The notes under the pieces: generated by a model
The model's input: only the letters and a program-made list of their open reading frames with translations
Told to the model about the DNA's origin: nothing
Database searches by the model: none
Assembly: GCA_005793785.1 (NCBI GenBank)
Contig: SXPW01000116.1
Coordinates: forward strand, 1-21,455
Source of the DNA: Actinomycetota bacterium
GTDB lineage: Bacteria > Actinomycetota > Acidimicrobiia > Acidimicrobiales > Ilumatobacteraceae
Direction: 5' to 3'
Length of the DNA: 21,455 nt
Translations under genes and position numbers: made by a program
Shown: piece by piece, positions 1 to 9,990 of the stretch
Numbering within the stretch: position 1 is the stretch's first letter
Layout of the letters: each line of letters opens with the position of its first letter

Positions 1-352
1 GTCCCTCCTCTTCATTTCGCACGACTTGTCCGTGGTGCGCGCAATCAGCGACCGCGTCTATGTGATGTACCTAGGAAAAGTGTGCGAGGTTTCGGATCCT
101 CATCGTCTGGCACCGTCTCCCGCACATCACTACACGCATGCACTGGTTTCGGCCGTACCGATTCCGGACCCGGCAGTGGGACGTCGCCGCGCAATGCTGG
201 AAGGCGAGCCACCATCCCCGACGAACCCACCCTCGGGTTGTCGTTTCCGCACCCGATGTCCGGCGGCCACCGAGAAGTGCGCTGCAGAAGAGCCTCAATT
301 GCGGGAGGTTGTCGAGGGTCAATTCGTGGCTTGCCACCATCCGCGCACTTAG
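1..352 (+). CDS. Oligopeptide/dipeptide ABC transporter ATP-binding protein, C-terminal fragment (5' end outside window)
   Basis: The reading frame is open from base 2 to the TAG at 350-352; the start and Walker A/B lie upstream of the window. The first visible residues, LLFISHDLSVVR, are the H-loop (switch histidine) that follows Walker B in ABC ATPases. The segment HHYTHALVSAVPIPDP and the following Cys-containing stretch (CRFRTRCP, then EKCA and ACHHP) match the C-terminal oligopeptide/dipeptide extension of OppD/OppF/DppD/DppF-type subunits. The protein would power peptide or nickel import at the inner face of the membrane. Which of the D or F subunits it is cannot be decided from this end. 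A convergent gene follows after 48 nt. Confidence 0.9.
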   Translation, partial: SLLFISHDLSVVRAISDRVYVMYLGKVCEVSDPHRLAPSPAHHYTHALVSAVPIPDPAVGRRRAMLEGEPPSPTNPPSGCRFRTRCPAATEKCAAEEPQLREVVEGQFVACHHPRT

Positions 353-362
353 CACCAGTCGA

Positions 363-378
363 AGCCAACTCGCTGGCT
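363..378. terminator. Possible weak hairpin between convergent genes
   Basis: AGCCA (363-367) and TGGCT (374-378) form a 5-bp perfect stem with a 6-nt loop in the 48-nt gap between two convergent genes. There is no T-tract on either side, so a terminator role is only a positional guess. Confidence 0.2.
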
Positions 379-400
379 GAGACGAGTGTGAGGCTCGGGT

Positions 401-1156
401 CTACTTCGTGGAGAATTCGACGAGAACGGTCGCGATGACCGTCTTTTCGATGCTGGCGGTGTCGAAATAGCCGCCGCTCTCCACATCTGTGGAATCTCGA
501 GCCGTCACCTGGAAGGGTCCGCTCGATACCGAGCGAACATCGCCCACCGCGCCACCCACCGCACCGAGTAACGACTCCGCGCGCGAACGAGCATCGACCA
601 TCGCCTCGGCAAGCAACTCCGGACGAAGGTCGGCAAGTGAATCGAGGTAGTACTCAGGTCCGCTCGTGTAGATGTTGACGCCACGAGCAAGGACCTCGCC
701 GAGATCGGCAGCCAGGTCGGCGGCCTTGTCGACATCGGCCAATCGAATGATGACCTCCCGACTGGCCTCGTACGACAGCACCCGACCAGTGGCATTTCCG
801 TCGATGTACTCCTTGTTTGCGTAGTTGGAGATCGATCCGAGCGAAACGGCGTCACCTGAGACGGAATTCCCGGAGAGGAATGCGATTACCTGCTCGACGC
901 CACTCGTGACGCCGGCGATGGCCGCCGCCGCCGTATCGGCGGACTGGGAAACGGACAGTTTCCAGACTGCTCGATCGGCCTTGACATTGCGTTGCGCCGT
1001 ACCGCGCACGCTCACGGTGTCACCGTCACGTTGCGAAATGCCCGTGCCGACTCCGCCCAATCCCCACGCCAGGGCGCCAGCGAGCACGACGATTGCAAGT
1101 GCAATCGGTACGAACCGGAGATCGTTGCCTCCTGCGGGGCTTCGGTCGTCAGTCAT
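401..1156 (-). CDS. SIMPL (DUF541) domain protein with N-terminal membrane anchor
   Basis: This 251-aa protein starts at ATG 1156, preceded on its own strand by the purine-rich GAGGGAG; the open frame extends further upstream but would run into the divergent gene. Residues 15-36 are a single hydrophobic segment after a short charged N-terminus, so the rest is probably outside the membrane. The body begins with VSVRGTAQRNVKADRAVW, typical of the SIMPL/DUF541 opening strand, and ends with a beta-strand-like TVIATVLVEF, as in the family. Length is normal for the family (about 230-260 aa). Members are linked to stress response or signalling, but no biochemical activity is established. It is divergent from the nucleoside hydrolase, with 70 nt between the starts. 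Confidence 0.85.
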   Translation of the reverse strand: MTDDRSPAGGNDLRFVPIALAIVVLAGALAWGLGGVGTGISQRDGDTVSVRGTAQRNVKADRAVWKLSVSQSADTAAAAIAGVTSGVEQVIAFLSGNSVSGDAVSLGSISNYANKEYIDGNATGRVLSYEASREVIIRLADVDKAADLAADLGEVLARGVNIYTSGPEYYLDSLADLRPELLAEAMVDARSRAESLLGAVGGAVGDVRSVSSGPFQVTARDSTDVESGGYFDTASIEKTVIATVLVEFSTK

Positions 1157-1226
1157 CTCCCTCAGGCTATTCCTCGTGCTATCGCGATCGCCGGTGTCGA
1201 TTGAGGTTGGTTTAGGCTCGTTCCCG

Positions 1227-2156
1227 ATGTCGCATCGACCTCGGATCATCCTGGATTGCGATCCAGGGCACGACGACGCGTTCGCGCTGATCGTGGCATC
1301 GAAGTACACGGAACTCCTCGGTGTCACGACCGTTGCCGGTAATGCGCCGTTGGAACTCACCACCAGGAACGCCCGTATCATCCTCGACTTGTGCGGCTCG
1401 CACGCGCCGCTGCATTCCGGTGCGAATCGTCCACTCGTGCAACCGCCGGTGTTCGCCGATTATGTGCACGGCAAGAGTGGAATGGACGGCGCGGTGCTTC
1501 CCGAGCCCTCGCGACCAGCGGATTCTTCGGCGGCGATCGACTTCATCATCGACACGGTCCGTGCCGCGGACGACGTGTGGCTGGTGCCAACGGGACCCCT
1601 CACCAACATCGCTTTGGCCCTCACTCGAGCCCCGGACCTCGCTTCGAAGGTCGCCGGAATCTCCCTGATGGGTGGTGGTCGGCTCGGCAATCGCACGCCG
1701 ACTGCCGAGTTCAACATCTGGCTCGATCCCGAGGCTGCGGCGACCGTGTTCTCCTGTGGTGCACCGATCCTCATGGCCGGTTTGCACCTCACCCACGAAT
1801 TCCAAGCGACGCCGGGGAGAGTGTCGGCAATCGAGGCGTCGCACGCCACGTTGGGCCCGTTGCTCGGGGGACTACTTCGGTTCTTCGCCCGAAGTTACGT
1901 GGATCGACACGTCGGCTTCGAGGGCGCCGCCATGCATGACGTTTGTGCGGTATTGGCGCTCACGCACCCCCAGTTGTTCACCTCGGCGCAACGATTCGTC
2001 GGGATCGACGTATGTGGAAACTTTGCTCGCGGCATGACGGTAATCGACGAGCGGAAACTGATCCATCGACCGTCTGTCAACACCACGGTGTTGGAAACCA
2101 TCGACGCCGACGCCGGATTCGCCAGGATTTGCGAGGCCGTTGCGTCCTGCCCGTAA
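1227..2156 (+). CDS. Inosine-uridine preferring nucleoside hydrolase family protein
   Basis: This 309-aa protein hydrolyses the N-glycosidic bond of ribonucleosides, giving ribose and a free base; substrate preference is not readable from sequence. The N-terminal calcium-binding motif DCDPGHDDAFAL is at residues 10-21. It is followed by VAGNAPLELTTRNA (36-49), the VPTGPLTNIALAL core (121-133), NIWLDPEAA (164-172) and the C-terminal metal ligand region HDVCAVL (238-244). Length is normal for the family. ATG 1227 is chosen because the protein then begins six residues before the conserved strand; upstream in-frame starts overlap the divergent gene. No strong ribosome-binding site is visible. It looks monocistronic, since the next gene is a tRNA on the other strand. 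Confidence 0.93.
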   Translation: MSHRPRIILDCDPGHDDAFALIVASKYTELLGVTTVAGNAPLELTTRNARIILDLCGSHAPLHSGANRPLVQPPVFADYVHGKSGMDGAVLPEPSRPADSSAAIDFIIDTVRAADDVWLVPTGPLTNIALALTRAPDLASKVAGISLMGGGRLGNRTPTAEFNIWLDPEAAATVFSCGAPILMAGLHLTHEFQATPGRVSAIEASHATLGPLLGGLLRFFARSYVDRHVGFEGAAMHDVCAVLALTHPQLFTSAQRFVGIDVCGNFARGMTVIDERKLIHRPSVNTTVLETIDADAGFARICEAVASCP

Positions 2157-2162
2157 TCGGGC
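2149..2162. terminator. Perfect GC hairpin at the stop codon, candidate bidirectional terminator
   Basis: GCCCG (2149-2153) and CGGGC (2158-2162) pair perfectly around the loop TAAT, which contains the TAA stop of the nucleoside hydrolase. It also lies 7 nt beyond the 3' end of the reverse-strand tRNA-Arg. No T-run follows on either strand; U-less hairpin terminators are often proposed for actinomycetes. Confidence 0.35.
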
Positions 2163-2168
2163 GAAGTG

Positions 2169-2241
2169 TGCCCTCGGCAGGACTTGAACCTGCGACCCCT
2201 GGCGCCGGAGGCCAGTGCTCTATCCGCTGAGCTACGAGGGC
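2169..2241 (-). tRNA. tRNA-Arg (anticodon CCG)
   Basis: The reverse strand folds as a complete 73-nt cloverleaf. The 7-bp acceptor pairs GCCCTCG with CGAGGGC and has discriminator A. The D-arm is GCTC/GAGC with an 8-nt loop. The anticodon stem CTGGC/GCCAG encloses the loop CTCCGGC, giving anticodon CCG, which reads CGG codons. A 5-nt variable loop (GGGTC) and a T-arm GCAGG-TTCAAGT-CCTGC follow. The 3' CCA is not encoded (CAC follows the discriminator). The gene is divergent from argS, whose product would charge it. Confidence 0.96.
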
Positions 2242-2384
2242 GATGATCGGTTGTTCGCCCGACGCTATCTCGCACATCGAGTGGCGTGGTCGTGCGGGGG
2301 TGCAATCCGAGCGGCATCGGCAACAATGAAAGGGTGACGTATCAGTTCGGTGCCGCGCAGCCGACCGGTGCCATCGTTTCGGCC

Positions 2385-2391
2385 AGGGGAG
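2385..2391 (+). promoter_or_regulatory. Ribosome-binding site of argS
   Basis: AGGGGAG lies 4 nt before ATG 2396 and fixes the argS start. The 154 nt between the tRNA and argS hold no convincing gene; I did not find a clear -35/-10 pair there. Confidence 0.6.
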
Positions 2392-2395
2392 TCTG

Positions 2396-4131
<1,736 letters not shown>

Positions 4132-4135
<4 letters not shown>

Positions 4136-5412
4136 GCGCGATCAGTCGACACCTGTTGCCCGACACGGCGAGGACCGTCGGCACCCGTCTCCACATCGGT
4201 GGTTGCGACCTCCACGATCTGGCGTCCACGTACGGCACTCCGCTCTTCGTGTACGACGAGACACACCTGCGAGCGCGTTGCGCCGAGGCGCGTAACGCAT
4301 TCGGGGCGGATTCCGTGGTGTACGCCACCAAGGCGTTCCTCTGCATGGCGATGGCGAAACTTGCCTACGACGAAGGTCTCCTCCTCGACGTGGCGACGGG
4401 GGGCGAATTGTTCGTCGCCCTGAAGGCAGGCGTTCCCGCAGATCGATGTGTGATGCACGGCAACAACAAGAGCATTGCCGAGCTACGCGAAGCAATGACG
4501 AACGGCGTGCGACACATCGTGGTGGACAATTTCGACGAACTCGACCGAATCGAGTCGCTCGTCGCAGACGGGATTCCCGTTCCGCGAATCCAATTGCGGA
4601 TCACGCCCGGTGTGTACGTGCACACCCACGAATTCGTCAGCACCGGACAGAACGATTCCAAGTTCGGCTTCAACCTCGGCAACGGTGATGCCCTACGCGC
4701 CATCGACCGAGCACGAGCCTCCCGATCCATGCATCTCGTCGGCATCCACTGCCACATCGGGTCCAACGTGTTCGACACCGCGAACTTCACCAAGGCGGCC
4801 GAGGTCATGGTGACGTTCGCCAACTCCTGTGCGCTTCCCGAGCTCACGCTCGGTGGTGGTCTCGGCGTCGCGTACCTCAACGACGAACATGCACCGAGCA
4901 TCACCGACTGGGCGGGTGCCTTGCGTGCGGCCACGACCGAGCTCTCCGCGGGTACGAAGGTGTTCGTCGAGCCGGGTCGAAGTATCGTTGCGGCGGCTGC
5001 AGTCACGTTGTACGAGGTGGGAACGATCAAGGAAATCCCGGGGGTACGCACGTACGTGTCGGTCGATGGTGGGATGAGCGACAACCCACGACCTGTGTTG
5101 TACGGGAGTGGTTACGAAGCGTTCGTGCCAGCACGCTGCGAGGCAAACCGCACGATGTCGGCTCGGCTGGTGGGCAAACATTGCGAGAGCGGTGATGTGT
5201 TGATTGCCGAAGCCATGCTGCCTGCTGATCTGCGAGTCGGTGACGTGATTGCCACGCCGGTAACCGGCGCATACGGACATTCGATGGGCTCCAACTACAA
5301 CAAGGTGCCGCGACCCGCAGTGGTGTTCGTTCGCGATGGTGCAGCACGCGTAGTGGTGCGTCGCGAATCGTACGACGACCTCGTGCGCAACGACGCGACC
5401 GATAGCGTTTGA
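4132..5412 (+). CDS. lysA: Diaminopimelate decarboxylase
   Basis: This 426-aa PLP enzyme decarboxylates meso-diaminopimelate to L-lysine, the last step of the pathway. It is a fold-type III (alanine racemase-like) barrel with the PLP lysine at 67 (YATKAFLC), HCHIGSN at 206-212, the phosphate-binding GGGLG at 241-245, EPGRS at 280-284, and the dimer-contact catalytic motif CESGD at 351-355. GAYGHSMGSNYN near 379-390 supports LysA over ornithine or arginine decarboxylases. GTG 4132 overlaps the argS stop as GTGA, implying translational coupling; longer in-frame starts lie inside argS and give an unrelated N-terminus. hom follows after 3 nt. Confidence 0.97.
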
Positions 5413-5415
5413 TTC

Positions 5416-6729
5416 ATGGCGAAAGCCAACTCGGCGGCTCCCGGTCGGCTCCCCACGGTTCGCGTGGGTGTCGTTGGTCATGGTGTGGTCGGATCGGCCT
5501 TCACCGCCCTCGTTGCGCGTCAACGTGACGTGATTGCTGCCAGAACCGGCGTCGTTGTCGAGGTCACCAGAATCGCGGTGAACGATGCGGGGAAGCATCC
5601 GACCAGGGTCGGAGGGGCCGATGTAGTGACCGACGCCCTCGCCGTCGCCACGGCGCACGATGTCGATCTCGTGGTCGAGGTCATGGGCGGAACGACACTC
5701 GCTGGCGACGTGATTCGTGCGGCGTTGGAGAGCGGCAAACCGGTCGTGACCGCGAACAAGGCGTTGTTGGCAGCACAGTCCGCCGAGTTGTTCAAGATCG
5801 CCGACGAGCGGGGCATCGACCTGTTGTTCGAGGCCGCGGTATGCGGCGGCATTCCGCTCATCCGGCCGTTGCGCGAGAGTCTCCGTGGCGAACCGATTCG
5901 TCGGGTACTCGGCATCGTCAACGGCACCACGAACTACATCCTCACCAAGATGACGGAACAGGGCTACGAATACTCCGAGGCACTTCGTGAGGCCCAGGAA
6001 CTCGGTTATGCGGAAGCCGATCCCACCGCCGACGTCGAGGGCTTGGATGCCGCCGCGAAGATCGCCATCGTCGCCAATTTCGCCTTCGGCGTGCACGTGG
6101 TAGCCGACGACGTGACCTCCGAGGGAATCTCGAAGGTGACCGCGGGCGACATCTCGATGGCGAGCAAGTTCGGATACGTGATCAAGTTGCTTGGTGTCGC
6201 CGAGCGAGATTCGAATTCCGGGGCCGTCAGCGTGCGTGTGCACCCGGCGATGGTGCCGATCAAGCATCCGTTGGCTTCGGTGCGCGAGGCCTTCAATGCC
6301 GTACTCGTCGAGGGCGAGGCCTCGGGTTCGCTCATGTTCTACGGTCGCGGGGCGGGTGGCGATCCGACGGCGTCGTCGGTCTTGGGTGACGTCATCGACG
6401 CCGCGGTGAACCTACGGAAGGGAACCCACGCCACCCTTGGAACGTTCTCCAAGGCGAGTTTCGTCGACGCCGGCGACGTCGCCAGCGAATTCATGCTCAC
6501 CCTCGAAGTAGCCGACAAACCCGGAGTCCTCCATGCAGTCACCGGGGTATTCGCCCGCAACAAGGTGAGCATTCGCGCCGCCGAGCAGGACGGCATCGGT
6601 CGCGACGCGCGACTCGTGTTCGTCACCCATGACGCACGAACCAAGGACGTGCAGGCGTGTTTGGAGGAGTTCCAGCGACTCGATGTGGTGAGCAAGGTGG
6701 GCGGAGTCATCCGCATCATCGGCGCCTGA
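5416..6729 (+). CDS. hom: Homoserine dehydrogenase with C-terminal ACT domain
   Basis: This 437-aa enzyme reduces aspartate semialdehyde to homoserine with NAD(P)H, at the branch to threonine and methionine. The Rossmann motif GHGVVG is at 21-26, with the cofactor-site region VTANKALLA at 111-119. The catalytic domain shows GIVNGTTNYILTKM (166-179) and AEADPTADVEGLDAAAK (199-215), with the conserved acidic residues and Lys215. Residues from about 355 form an ACT domain (VADKPGVLHAVTGVFARN), usually the site of threonine feedback. It is a monofunctional enzyme with no aspartokinase domain. ATG 5416 is 3 nt after the lysA stop, so the genes are likely co-transcribed. Confidence 0.97.
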   Translation: MAKANSAAPGRLPTVRVGVVGHGVVGSAFTALVARQRDVIAARTGVVVEVTRIAVNDAGKHPTRVGGADVVTDALAVATAHDVDLVVEVMGGTTLAGDVIRAALESGKPVVTANKALLAAQSAELFKIADERGIDLLFEAAVCGGIPLIRPLRESLRGEPIRRVLGIVNGTTNYILTKMTEQGYEYSEALREAQELGYAEADPTADVEGLDAAAKIAIVANFAFGVHVVADDVTSEGISKVTAGDISMASKFGYVIKLLGVAERDSNSGAVSVRVHPAMVPIKHPLASVREAFNAVLVEGEASGSLMFYGRGAGGDPTASSVLGDVIDAAVNLRKGTHATLGTFSKASFVDAGDVASEFMLTLEVADKPGVLHAVTGVFARNKVSIRAAEQDGIGRDARLVFVTHDARTKDVQACLEEFQRLDVVSKVGGVIRIIGA

Positions 6730-6739
6730 ACGACGTTCG

Positions 6740-8128
6740 GTGAAATACGTCTCGACGCGGGGTGGCGCGCCCGCACTTGGTTTTCGTGAAACCTTGCTCG
6801 CCGGGTTGGCGAGTGACGGTGGACTGTACGTTCCCGATGCGTGGCCGTCGATTCGACACGGCGCCAGCGACGCACCGTTCGCCCGTCGCGCCGCCGAAAT
6901 CATGGGAGGTTTCGTCGACGGGGAGATTCCCCAACCCATCCTCGAGGCCTTGTGTTCGGAAGCCTTCTCCTCGTTTCGCGATCCGCTCGTCGCCCCGCTG
7001 CGGGAGTTGGGGGAGAACCGATGGTTGCTCGAGTTGTTCCACGGCCCGACGTTGGCATTCAAGGACGTGGCGTTGCAGTTCATCGGAAGAATCTTCGACC
7101 ACGTCCTGACGCAACGCGGTGAGCGAATCACCGTGGTTGGTGCCACGAGCGGCGACACCGGCTCGGCGGCGATCGACGGTGTGAAGTCGTGCAGAAACGT
7201 GGAGATGGTGATCCTGTATCCGAAGGGTCGCATCAGCGAGGTACAACGTCGCCAGATGACCACGATCGACTCCGGCAACGTCCATGCCGTAGCGGTGGAC
7301 GGTACGTTCGACGACTGTCAAGACCTGGTCAAGGCGATGTTCAACGATGCTCCGTTTCGTGAACGGCATCGCCTCTCCGCGGTGAACTCCATCAATTGGG
7401 CGAGAGTGATGGCCCAAGTGGTGTATTACTTCACCGCCATCGAACAACTCCATGCTGTCGAGTCGACCCCGGTGTCGTTCAGCGTTCCTACCGGCAATTT
7501 TGGAAACGTGTTGTCCGGCTGGATCGCCCGCCATCTCGGTGCCAACGTCGGTCACCTCATCGTCGGTTCCAATTCCAACGACATCCTGACGAGGTTCCTC
7601 GAAACGCAGTCGATGACGGCGTCACGGGTGGTGGCGACCATGAGTCCGAGCATGGACATCCAGGTGTCGAGCAACTTCGAGCGACTGCTGTTCGAGATGA
7701 ACTCCCGCGATGGACGGGCAACCGCGAGACAGATGGCCGACTTCCGCTCGAGCGGGAGCCTCTCGGTCACCTCGGAGCAGTTCGGTCGATGGATTCGCCC
7801 CGTGTTCCGCGGACAACGTTGTAACGATGCAGACACCTTGTCGATGATCTCCCGCATGCACCGTGAGCATGGTGTGCTCGTCGATCCGCATACCGCGGTT
7901 GGTTTGGTGGCAACGGAAGCGTGTGCCGAGCCCGATGAACCCGTGGTCACACTGGCCACGGCTCATCCGGCGAAATTCGCCGACGCCGTCGAACGAGCCA
8001 CCGGTCTACGACCGGCGCTACCCGACCACCTCGGTGACCTGATGACCCGCACCGAACGATTCGTGGAACTCGCAAACGACCTGGCGACCGTGCAGGGGTT
8101 CGTTGCGAGTGTCTCGGCCACGCGGTAG
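6740..8128 (+). CDS. thrC: Threonine synthase
   Basis: This 462-aa PLP enzyme converts O-phosphohomoserine to threonine and phosphate. It opens with KYVSTRGGAPALGF, typical of the longer threonine synthase class found in proteobacteria and fungi rather than the roughly 350-aa form I recall for mycobacteria. The PLP lysine is 108 in HGPTLAFKDVALQF. The phosphate-binding region GATSGDTGSAAI and PTGNFGNVLSGWIA are both present. The start is GTG 6740, 10 nt after the hom stop; no Shine-Dalgarno is visible, so translation may rely on coupling. No thrB (homoserine kinase) follows, although the substrate of this enzyme requires one. Confidence 0.95.
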   Translation: MKYVSTRGGAPALGFRETLLAGLASDGGLYVPDAWPSIRHGASDAPFARRAAEIMGGFVDGEIPQPILEALCSEAFSSFRDPLVAPLRELGENRWLLELFHGPTLAFKDVALQFIGRIFDHVLTQRGERITVVGATSGDTGSAAIDGVKSCRNVEMVILYPKGRISEVQRRQMTTIDSGNVHAVAVDGTFDDCQDLVKAMFNDAPFRERHRLSAVNSINWARVMAQVVYYFTAIEQLHAVESTPVSFSVPTGNFGNVLSGWIARHLGANVGHLIVGSNSNDILTRFLETQSMTASRVVATMSPSMDIQVSSNFERLLFEMNSRDGRATARQMADFRSSGSLSVTSEQFGRWIRPVFRGQRCNDADTLSMISRMHREHGVLVDPHTAVGLVATEACAEPDEPVVTLATAHPAKFADAVERATGLRPALPDHLGDLMTRTERFVELANDLATVQGFVASVSATR

Positions 8129-8137
8129 GGTGAAGTT

Positions 8138-8154
8138 GCTCGGTGATTCCGAGC
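8138..8154 (+). other. Hairpin in the rho leader
   Basis: GCTCGG (8138-8143) and CCGAGC (8149-8154) form a perfect 6-bp stem with loop TGATT, 9 nt after the thrC stop. No T-tract follows. It may be a weak thrC terminator or part of a rho leader structure; nothing here decides between them. The rest of the 108-nt gap holds a 13-codon ATG frame (8155-8196) and the rho ribosome-binding site. Confidence 0.35.
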
Positions 8155-8225
8155 ATGCCCTACGCAGTCAAGTCTCTGACGCGAAAGCATCGTTGACGGG
8201 CGCCGCTTCATTTCGTCGCCCTGAA

Positions 8226-8232
8226 AGAAGGA
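8226..8232 (+). promoter_or_regulatory. Ribosome-binding site of rho
   Basis: AGAAGGA lies 4 nt before GTG 8237 and supports that non-ATG start over the later in-frame ATG at residue 48. Confidence 0.6.
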
Positions 8233-8236
8233 CAAC

Positions 8237-9955
8237 GTGGCCGCACCACAGCTTGGTCGAGCACAACTCGAAGAAAAGGATCGCGACGACCTCGAGCAGA
8301 TCGCCAATGCCCTCGGCATCAAGGGTGTGGCCCGAGCGAGTCGAGAAACACTGATCGGAAAAATCCTGGAGGAAACCATGGCACCCGAACCACAAGAACC
8401 AACCAAAAAGACACCGTCGAAGAGCAAATCGACGGAGACACCATCCAGCACCACGCCGCTCGGAGCCGACGGTGAGCCACTCTCGGAATGGGAAGTGGAG
8501 CTCGCCGAACACGAAGGTACGCCGATCGCCCCGGACGCCCGCGTTCGAACGGAACGCAGTGGCGACCGCAACGACCGTGGTGACTCGCGCGGTGACTCGC
8601 GTGGTGACCGCAACGACCGTGGTGACTCGCGTGGCGACCGCAACGATCGCGGCTTTCGCGACCGCAACTTCGGTGACGGCGGCAACCGCAACTTCAACGA
8701 CCGCGGTGGCGACAGGAATCGTCGCCGACGCGGCAGGCGTCGCGGCGGCAGGGACGAAGGTCCGCAGGGTGACGACCGATTCGAGATGGAGCACACCGAC
8801 AGCAACGAGCCCGTCAGCACCGAACCGGTGAAGGTGGAGGGCTACCTCGACCTGCGGGACGAGGGCTATGGCTTCCTCCGTTTGGGTGGATACTTACCGA
8901 CCAAGAACGACGCCTACGTCTCCGTGCGATTCACGCGACAGTTCGGTTTGCGCAAGGGTGATCACATCACCGGTCTTTCGCGCCCGGCGGGACGCAACGA
9001 AAAGAATCCGGCCTTGCTCGAGGTGTACACCATCAATGGTGGAGAACCCGACAAGGCCCGCAATCGGAAGAAATTCGAGGAGCTCACCCCGTTGTTCCCC
9101 GACGAGAAGTTGGTGCTCTCGAGCAGCGGTGATCCGTTGAACATGACGGCGCGAATCGTCGATCTCATCTCGCCGATCGGCAAGGGTCAGCGCGGAATCA
9201 TCGTGTCGCCCCCGAAAGCCGGCAAGACCACGGTGATGAAGACCATCGCCACCAGCATCGAAAAGAATCATCCCGAGGTGAAATTGATCGTCCTTCTCAT
9301 CGACGAACGTCCCGAGGAAGTCACCGACATGCGTCGCACCGTGAAGGGTGAGGTCATCGCCTCGACGTTCGACCGCCCATCGGACGAACACACGGCAGTC
9401 GCCGAGTTGGCGGTCGAAAAAGCAAAACGCATGGTCGAGGCCGGCGAAGACGTCGTGATCATCCTCGACGGCATCACCCGCTTGTCACGTGCATACAACC
9501 TTGCTGCTCCCGCGACCGGTCGCATCATGTCGGGCGGTATCGATGCCGGCGCGTTGTATCCACCCAAGAAGTTCTTTGGTGCTGCCCGAAACATCGAGGA
9601 GGGCGGCAGCTTGACGATCCTTGCGACGGCGTTGGTGGATACCAACAGTCGCATGGACGAAGCCATCTTCGAGGAATTCAAGGGCACGGGCAACATGGAA
9701 TTGCGTCTCGATCGTCGCCTTGCTGAGCGCCGTATCTATCCGGCAATCGATGTCGATGCGTCGAGCACACGACACGAGGAGTTGCTGTTCGATCGCAAGC
9801 AGTTGCAGATGGTGTGGAAGTTGCGTCGAGTGTTGAGCGGTCTCGCCGCCGACGGAAACGCCGCTCCGGGACTCGAATTGCTCATCGACAGATTGAAGTC
9901 GTTCAAGACCAACGACGAGTTCCTGTCGGAGATCGCCAAACAGCCAACGGCCTGA
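8237..9955 (+). CDS. rho: Transcription termination factor Rho
   Basis: This 572-aa hexameric RNA helicase releases nascent transcripts. Residues about 11-46 are a Rho N-terminal SAP-like helical domain. Residues about 50-195 are a charged low-complexity insertion, first Lys/Thr/Ser-rich, then Gly/Asp/Arg/Asn repeats (109-160) and an Arg cluster (160-172). The RNA-binding cold-shock-like domain spans about 198-270. The ATPase core has Walker A PPKAGKT (325-331), Walker B VVIILD (406-411), the Q/R-loop region (MSGGIDAGALYPPKKFFGAA, 431-450) and the typical EFKGTGNMELRLDR. Arg/Gly-rich insertions are a known feature of actinobacterial Rho. The start is GTG 8237. Confidence 0.97.
   Translation: MAAPQLGRAQLEEKDRDDLEQIANALGIKGVARASRETLIGKILEETMAPEPQEPTKKTPSKSKSTETPSSTTPLGADGEPLSEWEVELAEHEGTPIAPDARVRTERSGDRNDRGDSRGDSRGDRNDRGDSRGDRNDRGFRDRNFGDGGNRNFNDRGGDRNRRRRGRRRGGRDEGPQGDDRFEMEHTDSNEPVSTEPVKVEGYLDLRDEGYGFLRLGGYLPTKNDAYVSVRFTRQFGLRKGDHITGLSRPAGRNEKNPALLEVYTINGGEPDKARNRKKFEELTPLFPDEKLVLSSSGDPLNMTARIVDLISPIGKGQRGIIVSPPKAGKTTVMKTIATSIEKNHPEVKLIVLLIDERPEEVTDMRRTVKGEVIASTFDRPSDEHTAVAELAVEKAKRMVEAGEDVVIILDGITRLSRAYNLAAPATGRIMSGGIDAGALYPPKKFFGAARNIEEGGSLTILATALVDTNSRMDEAIFEEFKGTGNMELRLDRRLAERRIYPAIDVDASSTRHEELLFDRKQLQMVWKLRRVLSGLAADGNAAPGLELLIDRLKSFKTNDEFLSEIAKQPTA
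8561..8653 (+). repeat. Imperfect in-frame tandem repeat inside rho (GDRNDRGDSR units)
   Basis: Three near-identical blocks begin at 8561, 8603 and 8633. The first two are full 30-nt units encoding GDRNDRGDSR, separated by a 12-nt GDSR partial copy at 8591-8602; the third is truncated to 21 nt (GDRNDRG). All lengths are multiples of 3, so the frame is kept. The near-identity at DNA level suggests recent slippage. Confidence 0.8.
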
Positions 9956-9990
9956 CGTGCCGCATCACCAGCGCCTTCGAGGCACCTGAG

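Noticed and set aside
825..1226. N-terminal extension of the nucleoside hydrolase frame upstream of ATG 1227
   Set aside because: It runs antisense through the SIMPL-domain gene and its translation has no family resemblance; the conserved calcium motif begins close to ATG 1227.
2169..2241. tRNA-Arg as an attachment site of an integrated element
   Set aside because: No integrase, duplicated tRNA 3' end or compositional change is visible on either side.
4693..6267. 524-codon reverse-strand open frame
   Set aside because: It is antisense to lysA and hom, both clear full-length enzymes; its His/Arg-rich composition is typical of the shadow of a GC-rich gene.
8103..8354. 83-codon forward frame spanning the thrC/rho gap
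   Set aside because: It overlaps both thrC and the well-supported start of rho, has no ribosome-binding site, and has no family signature.
8561..8653. Tandem repeats considered as a CRISPR-like or regulatory array
   Set aside because: The units are contiguous, in frame and encode the Gly/Asp/Arg-rich insertion of Rho; there are no unique spacers.
9952..9990. CTG or other earlier start for the uncharacterised gene
   Set aside because: CTG starts are very rare, and GTG 9991 has a better-placed GAGG; the long frame from 9814 lies inside rho.
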